Shown: positions 39,387 through 50,924, numbered from the stretch's first letter. The stretch is 64,000 bases of DNA from Prostheceraeus crozeri (GCA_907163375.1 CAJQUW010004600.1:248001-312000); one strand, 5' to 3'. Notes: generated from the sequence alone by a model not told the origin. Program-made: numbers and translations.

Positions 39387-40247
39387 GGTGACTATGTAAC
39401 GCTGAAAGGAAACCTCGGAGGTCGAATACTATCTGCTGGTTCATTGACCAAGTGTATGGAGTCTGAAAAATATGTGGAGGCTTATGTTGCAGCTAACAAG
39501 GAGAAAGCGATCGATTCCAGTCGAATTCTGGAATCACTGTCGTCTGGCGAAAGTGATTGCGATACCGATTGTGAAATTCGGTTGGAACGAAGGAAAATGA
39601 GAACCCTACAAAAAGTGAATAAAACGAATGATTCTCCCAAAACCGTCATCGCCAAAGTACCATTCTCACGCTCTGGTTCATTCGAAAGTGAATTGTGCTC
39701 ACAACGGATTGTGGCATCATGCGAACAAGTTCATGTTGGTTCCAGCAGTGCGGTGCCGGTTGCACCAGTCTCTAGTGGTGATGAACACGGAAATAACTTA
39801 CAAATGAACGAAATGATCGCTCTTCAAAGAGAAACAAATCACCTGTTGAGAAGACTGTTGAAGTCAAGCAATGACAAAAGACGAATGCTTACAACGGCAT
39901 TAGATAACGATGTTCCTTTACCTAATGTCGGAGGTATGACTTTCACTGACATCGAAGGAAGTGAATTTAAGACATCAGAGTTGACGAGAATAAATCCGAA
40001 TGCTTTTGCGATTGCATTTTTGCGGCAATATTTCTGCAATGCCAAAAATTTCAGTAAAATTATCGTAGACCCGTCGTTACCTGTGGCAGAAAGTCTTAAT
40101 ATTGTTGACAGTAAGATTGTCGATGACCTCAAAGCTGCCCTCGCACATCATTTTCCATCATATTCTTATGCAAAGGTGCGCAAGTCCGTCAACCAAGCTG
40201 CACGAGACAAGCGGAAGAAAGCAAAGAACAACTCAGATTTAGATTAG
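39387..40247 (+). CDS. BEN-like domain protein, second exon
   Basis: The acceptor ttacag ends at 39386. The exon starts GDYVTLKGNLGGRILSAGSL, has a Ser/Asp-rich middle (SLSSGESDCDTDCE), a short helix (IALQRETNHLLRRLL) and a C-terminal region LTRINPNAFAIAFLRQYF ... ALAHHFPSYSYAKVRKSVNQ. That region has the length and hydrophobic pattern of a BEN domain, which binds DNA or chromatin. It ends in a basic KRKKAKN tail. It stands about 0.3 kb behind the transposase gene by its first exon and probably belongs to the same element. Confidence 0.55.
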   Translation, partial: GDYVTLKGNLGGRILSAGSLTKCMESEKYVEAYVAANKEKAIDSSRILESLSSGESDCDTDCEIRLERRKMRTLQKVNKTNDSPKTVIAKVPFSRSGSFESELCSQRIVASCEQVHVGSSSAVPVAPVSSGDEHGNNLQMNEMIALQRETNHLLRRLLKSSNDKRRMLTTALDNDVPLPNVGGMTFTDIEGSEFKTSELTRINPNAFAIAFLRQYFCNAKNFSKIIVDPSLPVAESLNIVDSKIVDDLKAALAHHFPSYSYAKVRKSVNQAARDKRKKAKNNSDLD

Positions 40248-42840
40248 ATCTCTGGTTATACCTACATTTATATACATGTAAATCGGGAGGCGTGTGAGCT
40301 ATGTAGCTTCTTTTGTTAATTCTTTGATTATTATAGGTATTTTTGGACAATTGTTACAACTCGAATTATTCCTTTTCTTGAAGATTTAAGTCTTTTGTGA
40401 TGATATTGTGAAAATTGTAATCTACGTACTCTTGTGTAATTGAAGAAAGAAAATAATATTTTTAGTTCATGTATGGTGAAGTAGTTCGATGTCATGTCTA
40501 CCATTTACGAGTTGCGTGATGTATCACTTCATCCCTTTTGGATGAGCTTGTTTAGATTAGATTTTGATAATAAAATCAGAACTTCTGTTAGGTCAAATTT
40601 TTTGATTCATTATTATACATGTAATGATAATTGCCAATATTCCTTATGAAGATATTATGACTAATTTCTTGAGCGATGTAAGGGAAGAAAGTCATAGTAA
40701 CAGGCAGAATCAAATTACGCTGCGTGAAAACCAATTAAACAGATTAAAACGTTACCAAAGGACTTGAGTTGAATGTCTGTAGTAAGAATGAAACCTCGTT
40801 GTATTCAGCACTACAGTGTATTTTTCTGGCTGATTTTCAGATCCTCCGCCGCAATACTTTTATCATAGTCCGTGCTACGAGTACCTTTGATTGTTGATAA
40901 ATTATTGAGTTACATCTATGACAGTTGTACAAATGCTCATTTATTACGGTCGGATTCTTTTAACGTTCATCATTGGATGTTGAATTCGACATTTAGTATT
41001 TCCAATGTATTGACTACTTGGATCCCCCAAGCATGAAGATTCATAAACAACACACGACTTATCAGCGGAATTGACTTACTTTTAAGTGAGAAATGGTTTA
41101 TCTACGCGTCTGCACTATATCACTTACATATTCTTATTAAATTCTATTTTAATTTTTCGGATACTACTCCCATGCACGATATGACAGTACAGATTATTCC
41201 GTTTTCCTTACAGCTGTAATTACTTATCTTCGACTGAGACTCTAAAGGAAGAGTAGCTACAGCTATAATGATAAAGGAATAATCTACACTGTCTCATGCA
41301 CGAGTGTCACTCACTCACGTGTAGTGAATAAATATATAATTGAATTGAAAGTGCTTGGGTGGTGCAAGTAGCAAAAACATTAAAAATTTAAGCGCCGATT
41401 TCCGCATCGAATTGATGAACCCATTGTAATAGATGTAACTCAGTAATCAACAATTAAAAGTATTGTATAAAGGTAACACATTGTGAGCTCTAAAAATTGA
41501 AGATATTCAATAAAAGTTCTCTGTTGATTTCTTACTCTATATAATTAGTCTTCACATACAGCATCGATTTGATTTTGCCAGTCACTGACTGAATTTATCT
41601 CATTGCAACGAAGATAATTACTGTTCTAACAACACACTTGTACTTGAATGTGTGAAATCCGCAACTCAACGACAATCCTCTGCTTTTATTCAACTTTTCT
41701 GATGTTTTTTGCACGAGAGATTGCCACATGCATGTTCGTGATGTGATTTATAGCTACCATGTTTTGTTTTACAATATATTTCGTTAGATAAATCGATAAA
41801 ATAGTTTTCAATACTTACATTTCACCTCCTATCATTCCTGCGAATATTCTAGCCATTCCTACAAGATTCCTGTAGATTTTCCGACAATCTTTTACGAAAG
41901 CTCCTGCGGTTCTTACAAGAAACCCGCACAAGAACTGTAGGATTCTTTTGCAAGATTTCTTGGCAGATATGCAAGACGTGTCGACTAGTGCAATCCACAA
42001 TCCAACCCTCTCCAGATCAGCCGAATCATCATTTGTTACATCACAATTCTATTGCACCATCACAATGTGGAATTGGCTCTTGTGCGCTTCCCTTCTCGGT
42101 GCATGCTGCTGTGCCTCTGAAGTCTATATATGAGAGGGTTGGATTTTGCTGACATTCCGATGAAATCCTTGAAAACCGTAAAATCAATTTTTCTCGGCAA
42201 TACAGTACGTACTTATCCTCTCGTGAAATCAGACGGCAAACCGTGATCAGTGAAGCAATTCCATTCTCTTGGTATGTCTATTGCAGTGATTCTCTGCAAA
42301 AATTAGAATTTGAAATTTTAATGCCAGTAGGTGGTTCCGCGAACTTCACAGCGGACCCACATAGAGGAATATCTTTGCAATGCTGGCGACTTTTGCAAAT
42401 CTGATTACAGATCTGTGATTAGGAGCTTCAAATTAGTAGGAGAGGATGGATTTTGCTAAGAAATTCTTTGCATTAAAAAAATGGTTCCGCTAACTTAACA
42501 ATCAGCTTGCAGAAAAAGTGAAATTCAGATTTCCGGGTGAAATCTGCATTGTTTTGAAAGATGAGGCACATATTCGTGATCAGCACAACAAAATTGATCG
42601 GGTAGTGACCAAAAGAAATTGATTTACTGCGTCAATCAGCGAGACTCAGCAATTGGTTCCGCTGGATGGTTCCGCTATCTTCACAGCGGAACCACTTTTA
42701 TCTTTAAACTTGAATTTCTCAAAAACGTCTGTGAATTTGTAAAATCTGAGCTCAGATTCGTAATCAGGAGACTGAAATTGACAAAATAGCAGCTGTTTTG
42801 ATCAGAATTAAGCTATAACAAAAAATGGTTCCGCTGGGTG
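40248..42840. other. non-coding region behind the BEN-like gene
   Basis: AATAAA-like signals appear at about 40570 (gataataaaatc). A foldback repeat lies at 41173-41303 (listed separately). From 42320 the phrase ggttccgc followed by aacttcac or a variant recurs at least five times up to 42860. Otherwise nothing is seen. Confidence 0.45.
41173..41303. repeat. imperfect foldback (MITE-like) hairpin
   Basis: Arms of about 55 bases, 41173-41228 and 41250-41303, are inverted copies with several mismatches: tacagattattcc on one side and ggaataatctaca on the other, with tacagctgtaa against tacagctataat. A loop of about 20 bases separates them. No target duplication could be fixed. Confidence 0.6.
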
Positions 42841-42860
42841 GTTCCGCTAACTTCACACAC
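42320..42860 (+). repeat. dispersed ggttccgc repeat cluster
   Basis: ggttccgcgaacttcacagc at 42332, atggttccgctaactta at 42481, ggttccgctatcttcacagc near 42665 and ggttccgctaacttcac at 42840. Spacing is irregular (about 150-180 bases). It directly precedes the hAT relic and may be its 5-prime non-coding part. Confidence 0.5.
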
Positions 42861-42861
42861 G

Positions 42862-43330
42862 TGAAATCTCGTGGTCTATTTGTACATTTTGTGAACTCGA
42901 TTGATAAAACTTGTTCATCTCTCAAAGAACAGTTTCAAGATATTGAAGAACTAAAGCCATTTCAGATGATATCAAAAGGTTTCCAGTTATTCTCGGCAAT
43001 TTCCTAATGATTTATTTTGGTCTATCGATTTAGACAATATGCGTGTTTTGCCAGACAAATTGCGTGCTGAATTGCAAGTTTTGCATAAAACTGATGCGCT
43101 AGTTGGTCAGACAGTACGTGCATCAGGGTTTTTGAATCTGTTGATACGTGATTTTTCTGATGCTTTTCCCGAGATTGAAAAGTTACTCAAAACACTCATC
43201 ACGCCTAGCGTGTCTATAGTTGTTGTTGTGTGCGTCCTTCTCTCAAAAGAATCAAAAGATTTTCTAGGACAATGAGAGATTGCGTGTCTTTTCCAAAGTG
43301 TTTAAATATATCAAGTGTGGAAACTCCCCA
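42862..43330 (+). pseudogene. hAT-type transposase C-terminal relic
   Basis: Reads SIDKTCSSLKEQFQDIEELK, then after an interruption LRAELQVLHKTDALVGQ and FSDAFPEIEKLLKTLITPSVS. In a shifted frame RPSLKRIKRFSRTMRDCVS follows. This follows the hAT dimerisation region (AFPxLxKLLxxLLTLPVS then ERSFSxLKRIKTYLRSTM). There is an in-frame stop after LFSAIS (near 43005) and a frame change at about 43220-43235, so it is dead. Start and terminal repeats not found. Confidence 0.6.
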
Positions 43331-45240
43331 TTACTCTAATGTATTTTTAGTGGCGACAAATCCGCCATCTTTTTTCGCAAAGATAATATTCATGTTCATC
43401 AATTTCAAGAAGTCGCTGTGGCTAGAATATTTGGTGACAACTTCACTTTTCTAGTGATTCCTACATAAAATGTACTGCTTTATTCATTTTTCACATCAAT
43501 TTTGATGTTGAACGTGTCATTTCTGAATGGTCTGGCTTTACAGATGAAACAGTGGAGAAATTGTCATTTGGCTCTCAGATATTGTTTATCTACATATTGA
43601 AGATGCATTTAATACAAATATTTCCTGGAATGAGAAGAAAGGAATATTTGCTCGCTATTTTAGCAACATTTTTGTGCTTTAGATGGTTCTTAAACGTTTC
43701 ATCTGCCAGTGAAGATCAACTCCGCGTGGTTGACGCACGTGACTCTTGCGCTTGTCCTAAAACAGTCCGTCATGCTCTTATTTTACCGATATCTGTGTTC
43801 ATACATTGAGTGCACCAGTTGCAGGAAATTCCAACATGTTCATGATAATTGAGCGAGATATTCCCACACACTACGTTTTCACTGTTGTGACGTCATGCCT
43901 AGTCGCTGTCTGATTGCTTTATTAACTAAGGAAGCAGACAGACAGTCGCTACTGTGACTGTTCACAAGGCGCACGATGTTCTAAATTTTGCTGTTCAGTG
44001 AATCATTATGATCTGTGCGTGAAATGGCGTCTGGTAAGTTGATGTTAATGATAGTTAATTGAATCAACTCAAAGTTTTGCAACACGAGTATAGTCACTAC
44101 ATCTGATGCAGTTGATATCACCCATCCACGGTTATACATTTTATTTAGTAAAAGTAAATATGATTTTTCAGTGGCAACTCAGTGATGGTTAACTGCATAG
44201 TCCACACAACCTCGTTCATGATGATGTTCAAGGTTAACAAACACTCTGTCTAATGGTCGATCTTGTAAAAAAATGTTTGACAAAATCAACTGGATCAGTA
44301 AGTCGGACAAATTTTTGGCATATAATGAAACTATGTGTAAAGACGATAAGTGTATAAGGTACAATAATTTCCGCCATACCCATTATAATTGGGCAACAAG
44401 ATCAATTTCGCACTACTGATCCGATTCAACCCAGTTTACCGCATCATGAATGTTATACGAAAAGTTTCTTCCAAGTTGTTTAATCCTACTGTGTTTAATA
44501 GCGAACACTCTTTGGTACTTCTATTCTTTCCCCCCACATTTTTCAAGTTTTCCAAAATCATCAAATTTCATCAAACTTAGTCACATTGGGTATAGCATAG
44601 ACTTGATCTGTCACTGAGTGACACTACAGCACGACTGAGAAGTCTTACTTGAACCGTGGGATGAAGGATTGGTCCCTTGGATACTCAGTTAGAATACAAG
44701 GTACAGCTGTGATAATGAACTTTGTGTGATTGTTGTCTGAAGACAAATGACGTGCAGTTGTCTAATTCTCAGGCTGTAAATGTTCTACAAGTCAGACAAG
44801 ATGAGTTTTAAACACTCAATGCTATGTGACATCAGTGAGAACAAGTAGGAGCAAGAGAAGATCGTTGACGATGCAACACTTCCGGGTGTCAACAACAGAA
44901 ATGTGGGGGGGGAAGAATAGAAGTACCCACCCTTTAATAACAATTTTAGTAGGCCTATTAGAGAAAAAGCAGTGGCAGCTGATGAGAGTCTTTTTGTGAG
45001 AGTACTTTCAAAAAAAGAAAATTAGCGGTTCTTTAATTCAATCAGCAAAAATGAAATTAATTTTTAGCTGCCAACAAGGCTTGATTTGATCCGATATCAA
45101 AAGACGTGAGGTTATTCGTACGCAATGTTGCGTATTTTGACATACCTATTCAGTCTCTTCCATTCAATATTTCAATACTATTCTGTTGTCAATTGCGATA
45201 TCAAATAAAACTGCTTATAAGAGCTGCCGAAAAAGTAATA
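43331..45240. other. host-like region
   Basis: At 43890-43970 agtcgctgtctgattgctt and aagcagacagacagtcgct form an inverted pair just behind a tgacgtca (CRE-type) site. At 44023 an ATGGCGTCTG before gtaagt could be a tiny first exon. No confident gene. Confidence 0.4.
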
Positions 45241-46026
45241 CAGTAGAACCCACTTATAACGTACTTCAAGGGACCTAAAAAATTGGTACTTTATATCCGA
45301 GGTGTGCAAGAACGAGCTGTATAAGAAGTATTGAAGCCTACTTCTTCACCAAATTAAGTTGTCAATTGCAATAGTAAGGTCCTATCCATCATGACCAGCT
45401 AATTCTCACTATGCATCACCATAAATACATGTTTATACATGTAGTGTACATTTATTTGTATGCCCTGGCCCTACATGTAGGCCTATGATCATGCCTACTC
45501 GAGAAAAACAGCATAGTGTCATAGCAATTCTCTATTGTGCAAGAAAAAAATATGCAATATTCTGAACATTAATCTAAAAATCTGAATGACTAAAAAGACG
45601 ATGTAAACAGCGCAGTGACGCGTTAAGAAGACACCATCACAGACAATGTCTTAATTCCAGTTCACTTCTATCGATTGCTCATTGGACGGATTCGACACTC
45701 AAAAGTTGTCCTCCTCCGAGCCAATGACAGGAGCTGTTGCTGCCATCATCAATCGCAGCAAGTTATTGTAGAAGCGTGTCAGCTTCGTTTCGATGATTCA
45801 GAATACTTAAGTACTTTCATCCCTAAGTACGTTGTAAAAAATCAAAATTTGCTCTGTGGACCCTTGAAAAGAGTTCGCTATATCCGAGTAGTACGTTATA
45901 TCTGAGTACGTTATAACCGAGGCATTTTATATAGACATAGTAGGAAATTTTGTCCGTGCCTGCAAGAGGAGTACGCTATATCCGAAAGTTCGCTATAATA
46001 GAGTCCGTTATAAGTGGGTTCTACTG
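45241..46026. mobile_element. pogo/Tigger-type non-autonomous element
   Basis: 786 bp beginning cagtagaacccactta and ending taagtgggttctactg, flanked by TA at 45239-45240 and 46027-46028. Subterminal words such as cgctatatccga and cgttatatctgag recur, as in Tigger relatives. There is no transposase. The frame at 45675-45905 has no domain and is not credited. Confidence 0.88.
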
Positions 46027-46078
46027 TATCATAGCTGTCGCCACAAATCAACCATTGATTCCATACTTCCCTTATATA

Positions 46079-47474
46079 TACTCATTGACATAATTAATGA
46101 AACAAACTATCATTGGCTTGAATTGAATTTTGTTTCATTTTTTTCTCAGGTATGATGCAATATCTCGCTTTCTATGTATTACCATTCAACACATTAGAGA
46201 ATGAAGAAAGATCTATGGTGGTCAAATTTCAAATTTTGATATCGATACAACTGTCACAATTGCTTTTACAAATTGAACATAAACGTGAACTGAAATCCAG
46301 CTATTGTAAAATAAAATGGCACACGATCAGTTTACCAGAGGTATGCCTATTGGAATGATTCGTTGTGGTAGAAGTTGTGCGAATGTTGCCGAAGAGCTGC
46401 AACTATCGAGAGTCGTTGTTTGGAGGTGGTGGTGTCGATGGAAAGCAGAGGGAGATGTTAAAAAGAAGAAGGGATCTGGTCGACCAAGAAAGCCTGCAGG
46501 AAGGACAGACGCACGTCTAGTTTTAGCTGCAAAGAGGAATAGATTTGTGTCAGTCCCAAAGCTAGTCGCACGCTGGAAGAGTGCCTCAAATATAGATTGT
46601 AGCGTTCGAACGGCTTACCGAAGATTGCGAGAAGCTGGAATTCAATCGCGACGACCAGCTGTCCTAATTCCATTGAGTTTTGAGCACCGCAGAAGACGAG
46701 TTGCCTGGTGTGATGCCCATCGCTCATGGAATGACCATCACTGGCAGAAAGTCTTGTGGACTGATGAATCGAGATTCACTCTGGATTTCAATGACGGTCG
46801 TGTCAGAGTGCATCGTCTTCCAGGTGAACGCTTTGCCCCATGCTGTATTAAAGAACACGACAGATATGGTGATGGAAGTGTTATGCTGTGGGGTGGCATT
46901 TGGCATGGCGGACGGACGACAGCATCAGTCATCATCAAAGGCACGTCGACTGGAGAGAGGTATCTCAATGAAATTCTGCAATCTGTTGTTGCCCCAGTGG
47001 TCAGGGTGGAGGATCTCGTCTTCCAAGAAGACAACGCAAGACCACATCGCTCCTCGGCTGTCATTGCCACTGTTAGGAGATTGAACATTCAAACCCTTGA
47101 CTGGCCTGCACGCTCACCTGACTTGTCACCCATTGAACAAGTCTGGGGCGAGCTTGGGCGGCGAGTGAGAGACCGCTATTCACTTCCACCAGTGTCCCTG
47201 AAGATTCTCTCTGAAAGACTGACAGAGCAGTGGCTTCTCCTTGAAACATCGTTCATTCAGAAACTTTGTGAATCCATGCCATCTCGGATTACTGAATGTA
47301 TTGGAGCTAGAGGGGGCACACGCGCTATTAAAGTTGAAACTGCTACATGCTTTGTTCTTCTGTGCTAGCGACTTGGTGGAGATTGTGACTAAATTAACAA
47401 GGTATCATACATACATGTATATATACCAGTCAAAAAGAAACAGGTAAATGTTTCAAAAATTTTGTCAATGAGTA
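46079..47474 (+). mobile_element. Tc1-type transposon, looks intact
   Basis: 1396 bp. Terminal repeats of about 25 bases: left tactcattgacataatt, right complement tactcattgacaaaattt, ending in gaaac on both sides. TA duplications at 46077-46078 and 47475-47476. A complete transposase frame lies between. It sits 50 bases behind the pogo-type MITE. With only a few mismatches between the repeats and an open gene, it may be young or still mobile. Confidence 0.93.
46316..47368 (+). CDS. Tc1 transposase, DD34E
   Basis: 350 residues, the normal length. An amino-terminal helix-turn-helix (SCANVAEELQLSRVVVWRWW) and a GRPRKP AT-hook-like motif (residues 55-60) between the two DNA-binding halves. Catalytic triad: Asp150 (LWTDESRF), Asp239 (FQEDNARPH) and Glu274 (SPDLSPIEQVW), with 34 residues between the last two. 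No lesion is visible. The start at 46316 is the first Met that precedes the helix-turn-helix; 46152-46358 upstream is an unrelated frame. Confidence 0.93.
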   Translation: MAHDQFTRGMPIGMIRCGRSCANVAEELQLSRVVVWRWWCRWKAEGDVKKKKGSGRPRKPAGRTDARLVLAAKRNRFVSVPKLVARWKSASNIDCSVRTAYRRLREAGIQSRRPAVLIPLSFEHRRRRVAWCDAHRSWNDHHWQKVLWTDESRFTLDFNDGRVRVHRLPGERFAPCCIKEHDRYGDGSVMLWGGIWHGGRTTASVIIKGTSTGERYLNEILQSVVAPVVRVEDLVFQEDNARPHRSSAVIATVRRLNIQTLDWPARSPDLSPIEQVWGELGRRVRDRYSLPPVSLKILSERLTEQWLLLETSFIQKLCESMPSRITECIGARGGTRAIKVETATCFVLLC

Positions 47475-47809
47475 TAGTTACTTTGGTGTTTTCTTTCAAT
47501 TGAAAAATAACTTATTGCCCGCATGATAAAAGGTGGCCCTCAGATGTTATCGGCATTTTTGCAACCTCAAAAGAAAAGAAAAGAATTGAAGAAAAAATGA
47601 ATATTGAACTGGAATGCTTAGTTTTTACCTCATTTAGAAGGTACATACAGATGCTGTATAAACTTGAATCAGGGTTGGCAACATTTGAAAGTGCCAATGC
47701 ATGAGATCGACAAACGAATTCGACAAACAGTAGACTGATTTCCAAGGACAGAACGCACAAGTGGGAACATCAACAATTTAACACATCAGGAACATAGGTG
47801 CATCGTACA

Positions 47810-47955
47810 ATGAGTACAGCCAAAATGTGAGAATACGTGAGATGCGTGAGAAATTTTCGGAATGCGTGAGATTTTTTTGGCCTTGCGTGAGAGCGTGATA
47901 TGGGGGGTCGAATGCGTGAGACTCACGCCAAATGCGTGAGAGTTGGCAACCCTGT
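47810..47955. repeat. tgcgtgag repeat
   Basis: The word tgcgtgag occurs six times in about 140 bases (aatgcgtgagatt, gcgtgagagcgtgat, aatgcgtgagactcacgcc) and ends gagttggcaaccctg. A lone ttggcaac occurs again at 47670. Likely part of a dispersed repeat with a short inverted piece gcgtgagactcacgc. Confidence 0.7.
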
Positions 47956-48249
47956 TGAATGTACATGTAATTTAAAACGGTATGATAAAATGCGAGCAAT
48001 TACATAATAGTTGGACCTGCCGTTTGCCTATTAATTGTAAGTCTAATAGGTGTTTACCTGGGAATGAGAGACAATAATCGCCGATGGTTTTAATATTACG
48101 ATGATGTCCACTGAGAACGACTAAAGCCGTCAATGGACTGCACTAGTTGACAAAATTGTCAAAAGATTGTAATTGATTGCGGCATTTCTCTTAATTTATT
48201 GCAATTTATGACAATTTCTTGTAATTCAATTGAAGTAGTAAGGAATCCT

Positions 48250-49477
48250 CCCATTTGCGCACAGCGCGCCCCCCTATCGTGAGTGTGAGTGAGTTGTTTT
48301 CTGGGTAGTCCTGGTTGGTCCTGGTTGTCTGGGTCGACGGGTTGGTCGTGGTCGGCCGTCCTGGCGTGTCTCGGTGGTTTTGGTTTGTAGCGGCTAAACT
48401 AAGCCTCGGACGGTAAAATTGACCGCGGATTTGGGCTTTTTGGCCAATTTTAGGTCTAGGGTCATTGTTTCCAATGGATTTTGAGAGAAAAAGTGCTGAA
48501 AAAGTAAGAGTGATACAAATTCATTGGAAGAAATCGCTTGTCCATACCTTTCTTTGTCTAGTCTTGAGAGCGAAAAAACGATTTTTGAACATTTCTGAAA
48601 AACGACAGAGTTAGAATTTCGTGGTTTTTGGGCTCAAGCGGCTAAACTAAGCATCGGATGAGAAAACTGAGACAAAATTGGGAATCAGCGTGTCGTCAGG
48701 AGGGTCGTGGGAGTGAAATAAAATTTTCGAATTGTTTATGTATCGAATTTTGGAGATTTCTGGCGATGAATAACGGAGGATTGGAAGCGAGTGAAGACGT
48801 TGGGTTTCTTTTAGTGGAAACACCGCACTTTGTTCTCTAGGATCCTACATTTTCAGACATGTGGAAGGCTTCATTTCTAAATGAGAGCTTGCTCAAAACC
48901 GATTTTCATGCATTTTTACACGATTTTGACTATTTTGAAAAAACGACAGAGTTTTTTCAACTCAGCTTCTGGTGATCAGAGAAAATTGAGTAAGGTCTCA
49001 AATGAAAGATGAGAGCGAGAAAACATGACTGTTAAAATTGGAAGCCAATCCGAGCACTAGAACCGGAGATAGAAGCGTTTGAAGTTTGGGAAAGAGAACA
49101 AAGGCCACATCAGCTGTTGGACAAGAGCTATAAGCTGAGAACCGAATGAGAAATATCATTAAGTTGACAGACTGCCAAAGGTAGGTCGTTTGCCTCGAGC
49201 TCCGATATCAGCTAAGCTGTCAGACTTATAGGTAAGCCAGTATATGGCTTGTGATCACTTTGATCAAATAGGTCCAATACTTATAAACGGTGTATCTTCT
49301 GTTCTAGTGCACCGATATAGTTGATTCAAAAAAGGTTCGATGGTTATTGATCAGAGCTACAGTATATATACAGACTACTTATAAAATTTCATAAGTAGTA
49401 CTAAATGCCGAAAAATTTAAATCAGTGATTTTTTGATGTTTTAAAAGGTTTTCAAATCTTCTGAATTCAATAAAGAC
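48250..49477 (-). repeat. module C outer repeat, inverted relative to A and B
   Basis: gcggctaaactaagc followed by tcgga occurs at 48390 and 48638, with aaaaacgacagagttagaatt before the second. These are complements of the module A lines around 9850-9900 and 10330-10380. At 49055 gagcactagaaccggagat is the complement of the tctccggttctagtgctccg line of A and B. 49380-49440 is the inverted acttataaaatttcataagt block. No gene. Confidence 0.8.
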
Positions 49478-49700
49478 ATCTATAATGTTGTCAGAGGCGA
49501 GCTTCGGCTCGAGACTTGTTTCCTGATGTAAACAACTCCACCAATTTTCATGTCAAAATCGGGGTCCGAATACCAACACAGTGATATGACGCACGCTCTG
49601 TCCGCGAGAGGTTGGATTTGAGGGCCGAGGCCTTGGAGTTGGAATAAGATCCCCTCTGAGTAATGCCTGTAACGGATTCATCAGCCTAACTTGTCTATCC
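49478..49700 (-). pseudogene. conserved frame ending in GGV-YI-KQ, module C copy
   Basis: On the minus strand the text runs RQVRLMNPLQALLRGDLIPT, then PRPRPSNPTSRGQSVRHIT, matching 26181-26402 closely. The rest of the match continues to about 49500. It looks broken. With the module B copy it shows a once-coding 70-residue segment of an unknown protein. Confidence 0.5.
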
Positions 49701-49973
49701 TCCAGTATTGAAAACATATTTACATGAATTTAAAATTATTGTTTTCCCCTTTTCGCTTCAGAACAAAAGGGTAATATATAATAACGCCAAAACGGCCTTT
49801 AAACTGTGTGCGTGCGCAAGGACTTTTCGAAGCGACGCCTTCAAGAAGCATAATTTCTCGAATAAGTTAATGGTTGGGGCATTCGGTACTTTTGTAGTAG
49901 CCACAACACATCTCGTCTTGGTGAATCGTTACCCCAGTGGCATGCGAAGCACACTACGTGCAGTCAACCAGAG

Positions 49974-50924
49974 TTGAGCGAGGAGCAAAAAAGGACTCTC
50001 TTCAGCTCAGAGTTAAAAACTCTGGAGACACAGATCGCTGTCGCGTCTATCGCGTCAGCAGAGCCTCTTTCATCCATCCCGGTTGTCGCGTCTATCGCGC
50101 CAGCAGAGGCTCCCTCATCCACCCCTATTGAGTCGTCTACACCGAAGCCAACTGAAACCTCCTCTAGCGATGAGTCGGATACAATGCGGTTCAATGTAGC
50201 CCACCACTAGTCAATCAATATGAGAAGCTCAAAAAGGAGCTAGAAGTATGGAAGAGGGACTGTCTCCTCTATAAGGCGAGTTCCGAGAACCTCTCGCGGG
50301 TCACTCAGGAGCTCAAGAAGGCTAAGGCTAGCCTTCTTGAGAAAGAAGGAGAGTTCGATCGCGAGAGGTTCTCGCACCTCGCTCGCAAGGCCAAGGAAGA
50401 ACAGCTCTTGGTCGAGAGAGAAAGTCAAGAGAAGGATATAATAAGGATGAAGGAGGAATTAGAAGGGCTGCGAAAGCAGTTGGGGAAGGTGGTGACGACC
50501 AACCAATAGCTGCACAAGCAAGTGCAGAGTAGCAGTGCTCAGAGGTCAAGTCGTCTCCACATTCCCCTAGATAGGAAAGGAGGTGTGCCAGCAAAACCAC
50601 TCCTGTGTGAACGTGGCTAAGGCGAGATGTGTTACTGCAGATCCAAAACATGTATCGAATGCCTCCATTTTAAATTCGAACATAAGGAGGCTATCACAGG
50701 GTTCCTGTTTGAACAACGCCCTGAAAACCTCTGTAAGTTAAAAATGACTTAATTAAAAATTAAGATGATAACTAACTACTTCTTTCTTTACAGACATCAA
50801 TGACAAGCGTCCACCAGCTCCCATTTCGGAGCCGAAGGAGAGCCGGAAAGCACAATCCCGTCTCATCTCACGTCCCGTGAACGCCACAAACGGATCTCTT
50901 AAGGGCTACTTGGAGCAAGAGTGA
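49974..50924 (+). pseudogene. coiled-coil protein with Ser/Pro-rich front and Cys-rich end
   Basis: Three parts are visible. 49974-50210 is a front rich in Ser, Pro and Ala (EPLSSIPVVASIAPAEAPSS) ending in SSSDESD, phosphoprotein-like. 50225-50509 is a long charged coiled coil with heptads (QYEKLKKELEVWKRD, VTQELKKAKASLLEKEGEF). 50610-50924 is a Cys-rich part (MCYCRSKTCIECLHFKFEH) followed by a donor at 50733 (ctgtaagt) and an acceptor at 50793 (tttctttacag), then a basic tail. It lies just upstream of the MQTP gene on the same strand. It looks broken. No family recognised; a coiled-coil early regulator would fit. Confidence 0.45.
50733..50793 (+). other. candidate 61-base intron
   Basis: Strong donor gtaagt and pyrimidine-tract acceptor ctttctttacag, with A/T-rich interior, inside the Cys-rich part of the coiled-coil gene. 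Introns of about 60 bases are also seen in front of the P3 polymerase, so the size is plausible here. Confidence 0.6.

Noticed and set aside
43552-43809. 85-residue frame behind the hAT relic
   Set aside because: Mostly hydrophobic text without match to hAT or other families.
46458-47088. Minus-strand frames within the Tc1 element
   Set aside because: Antisense of a complete, well-recognised transposase.
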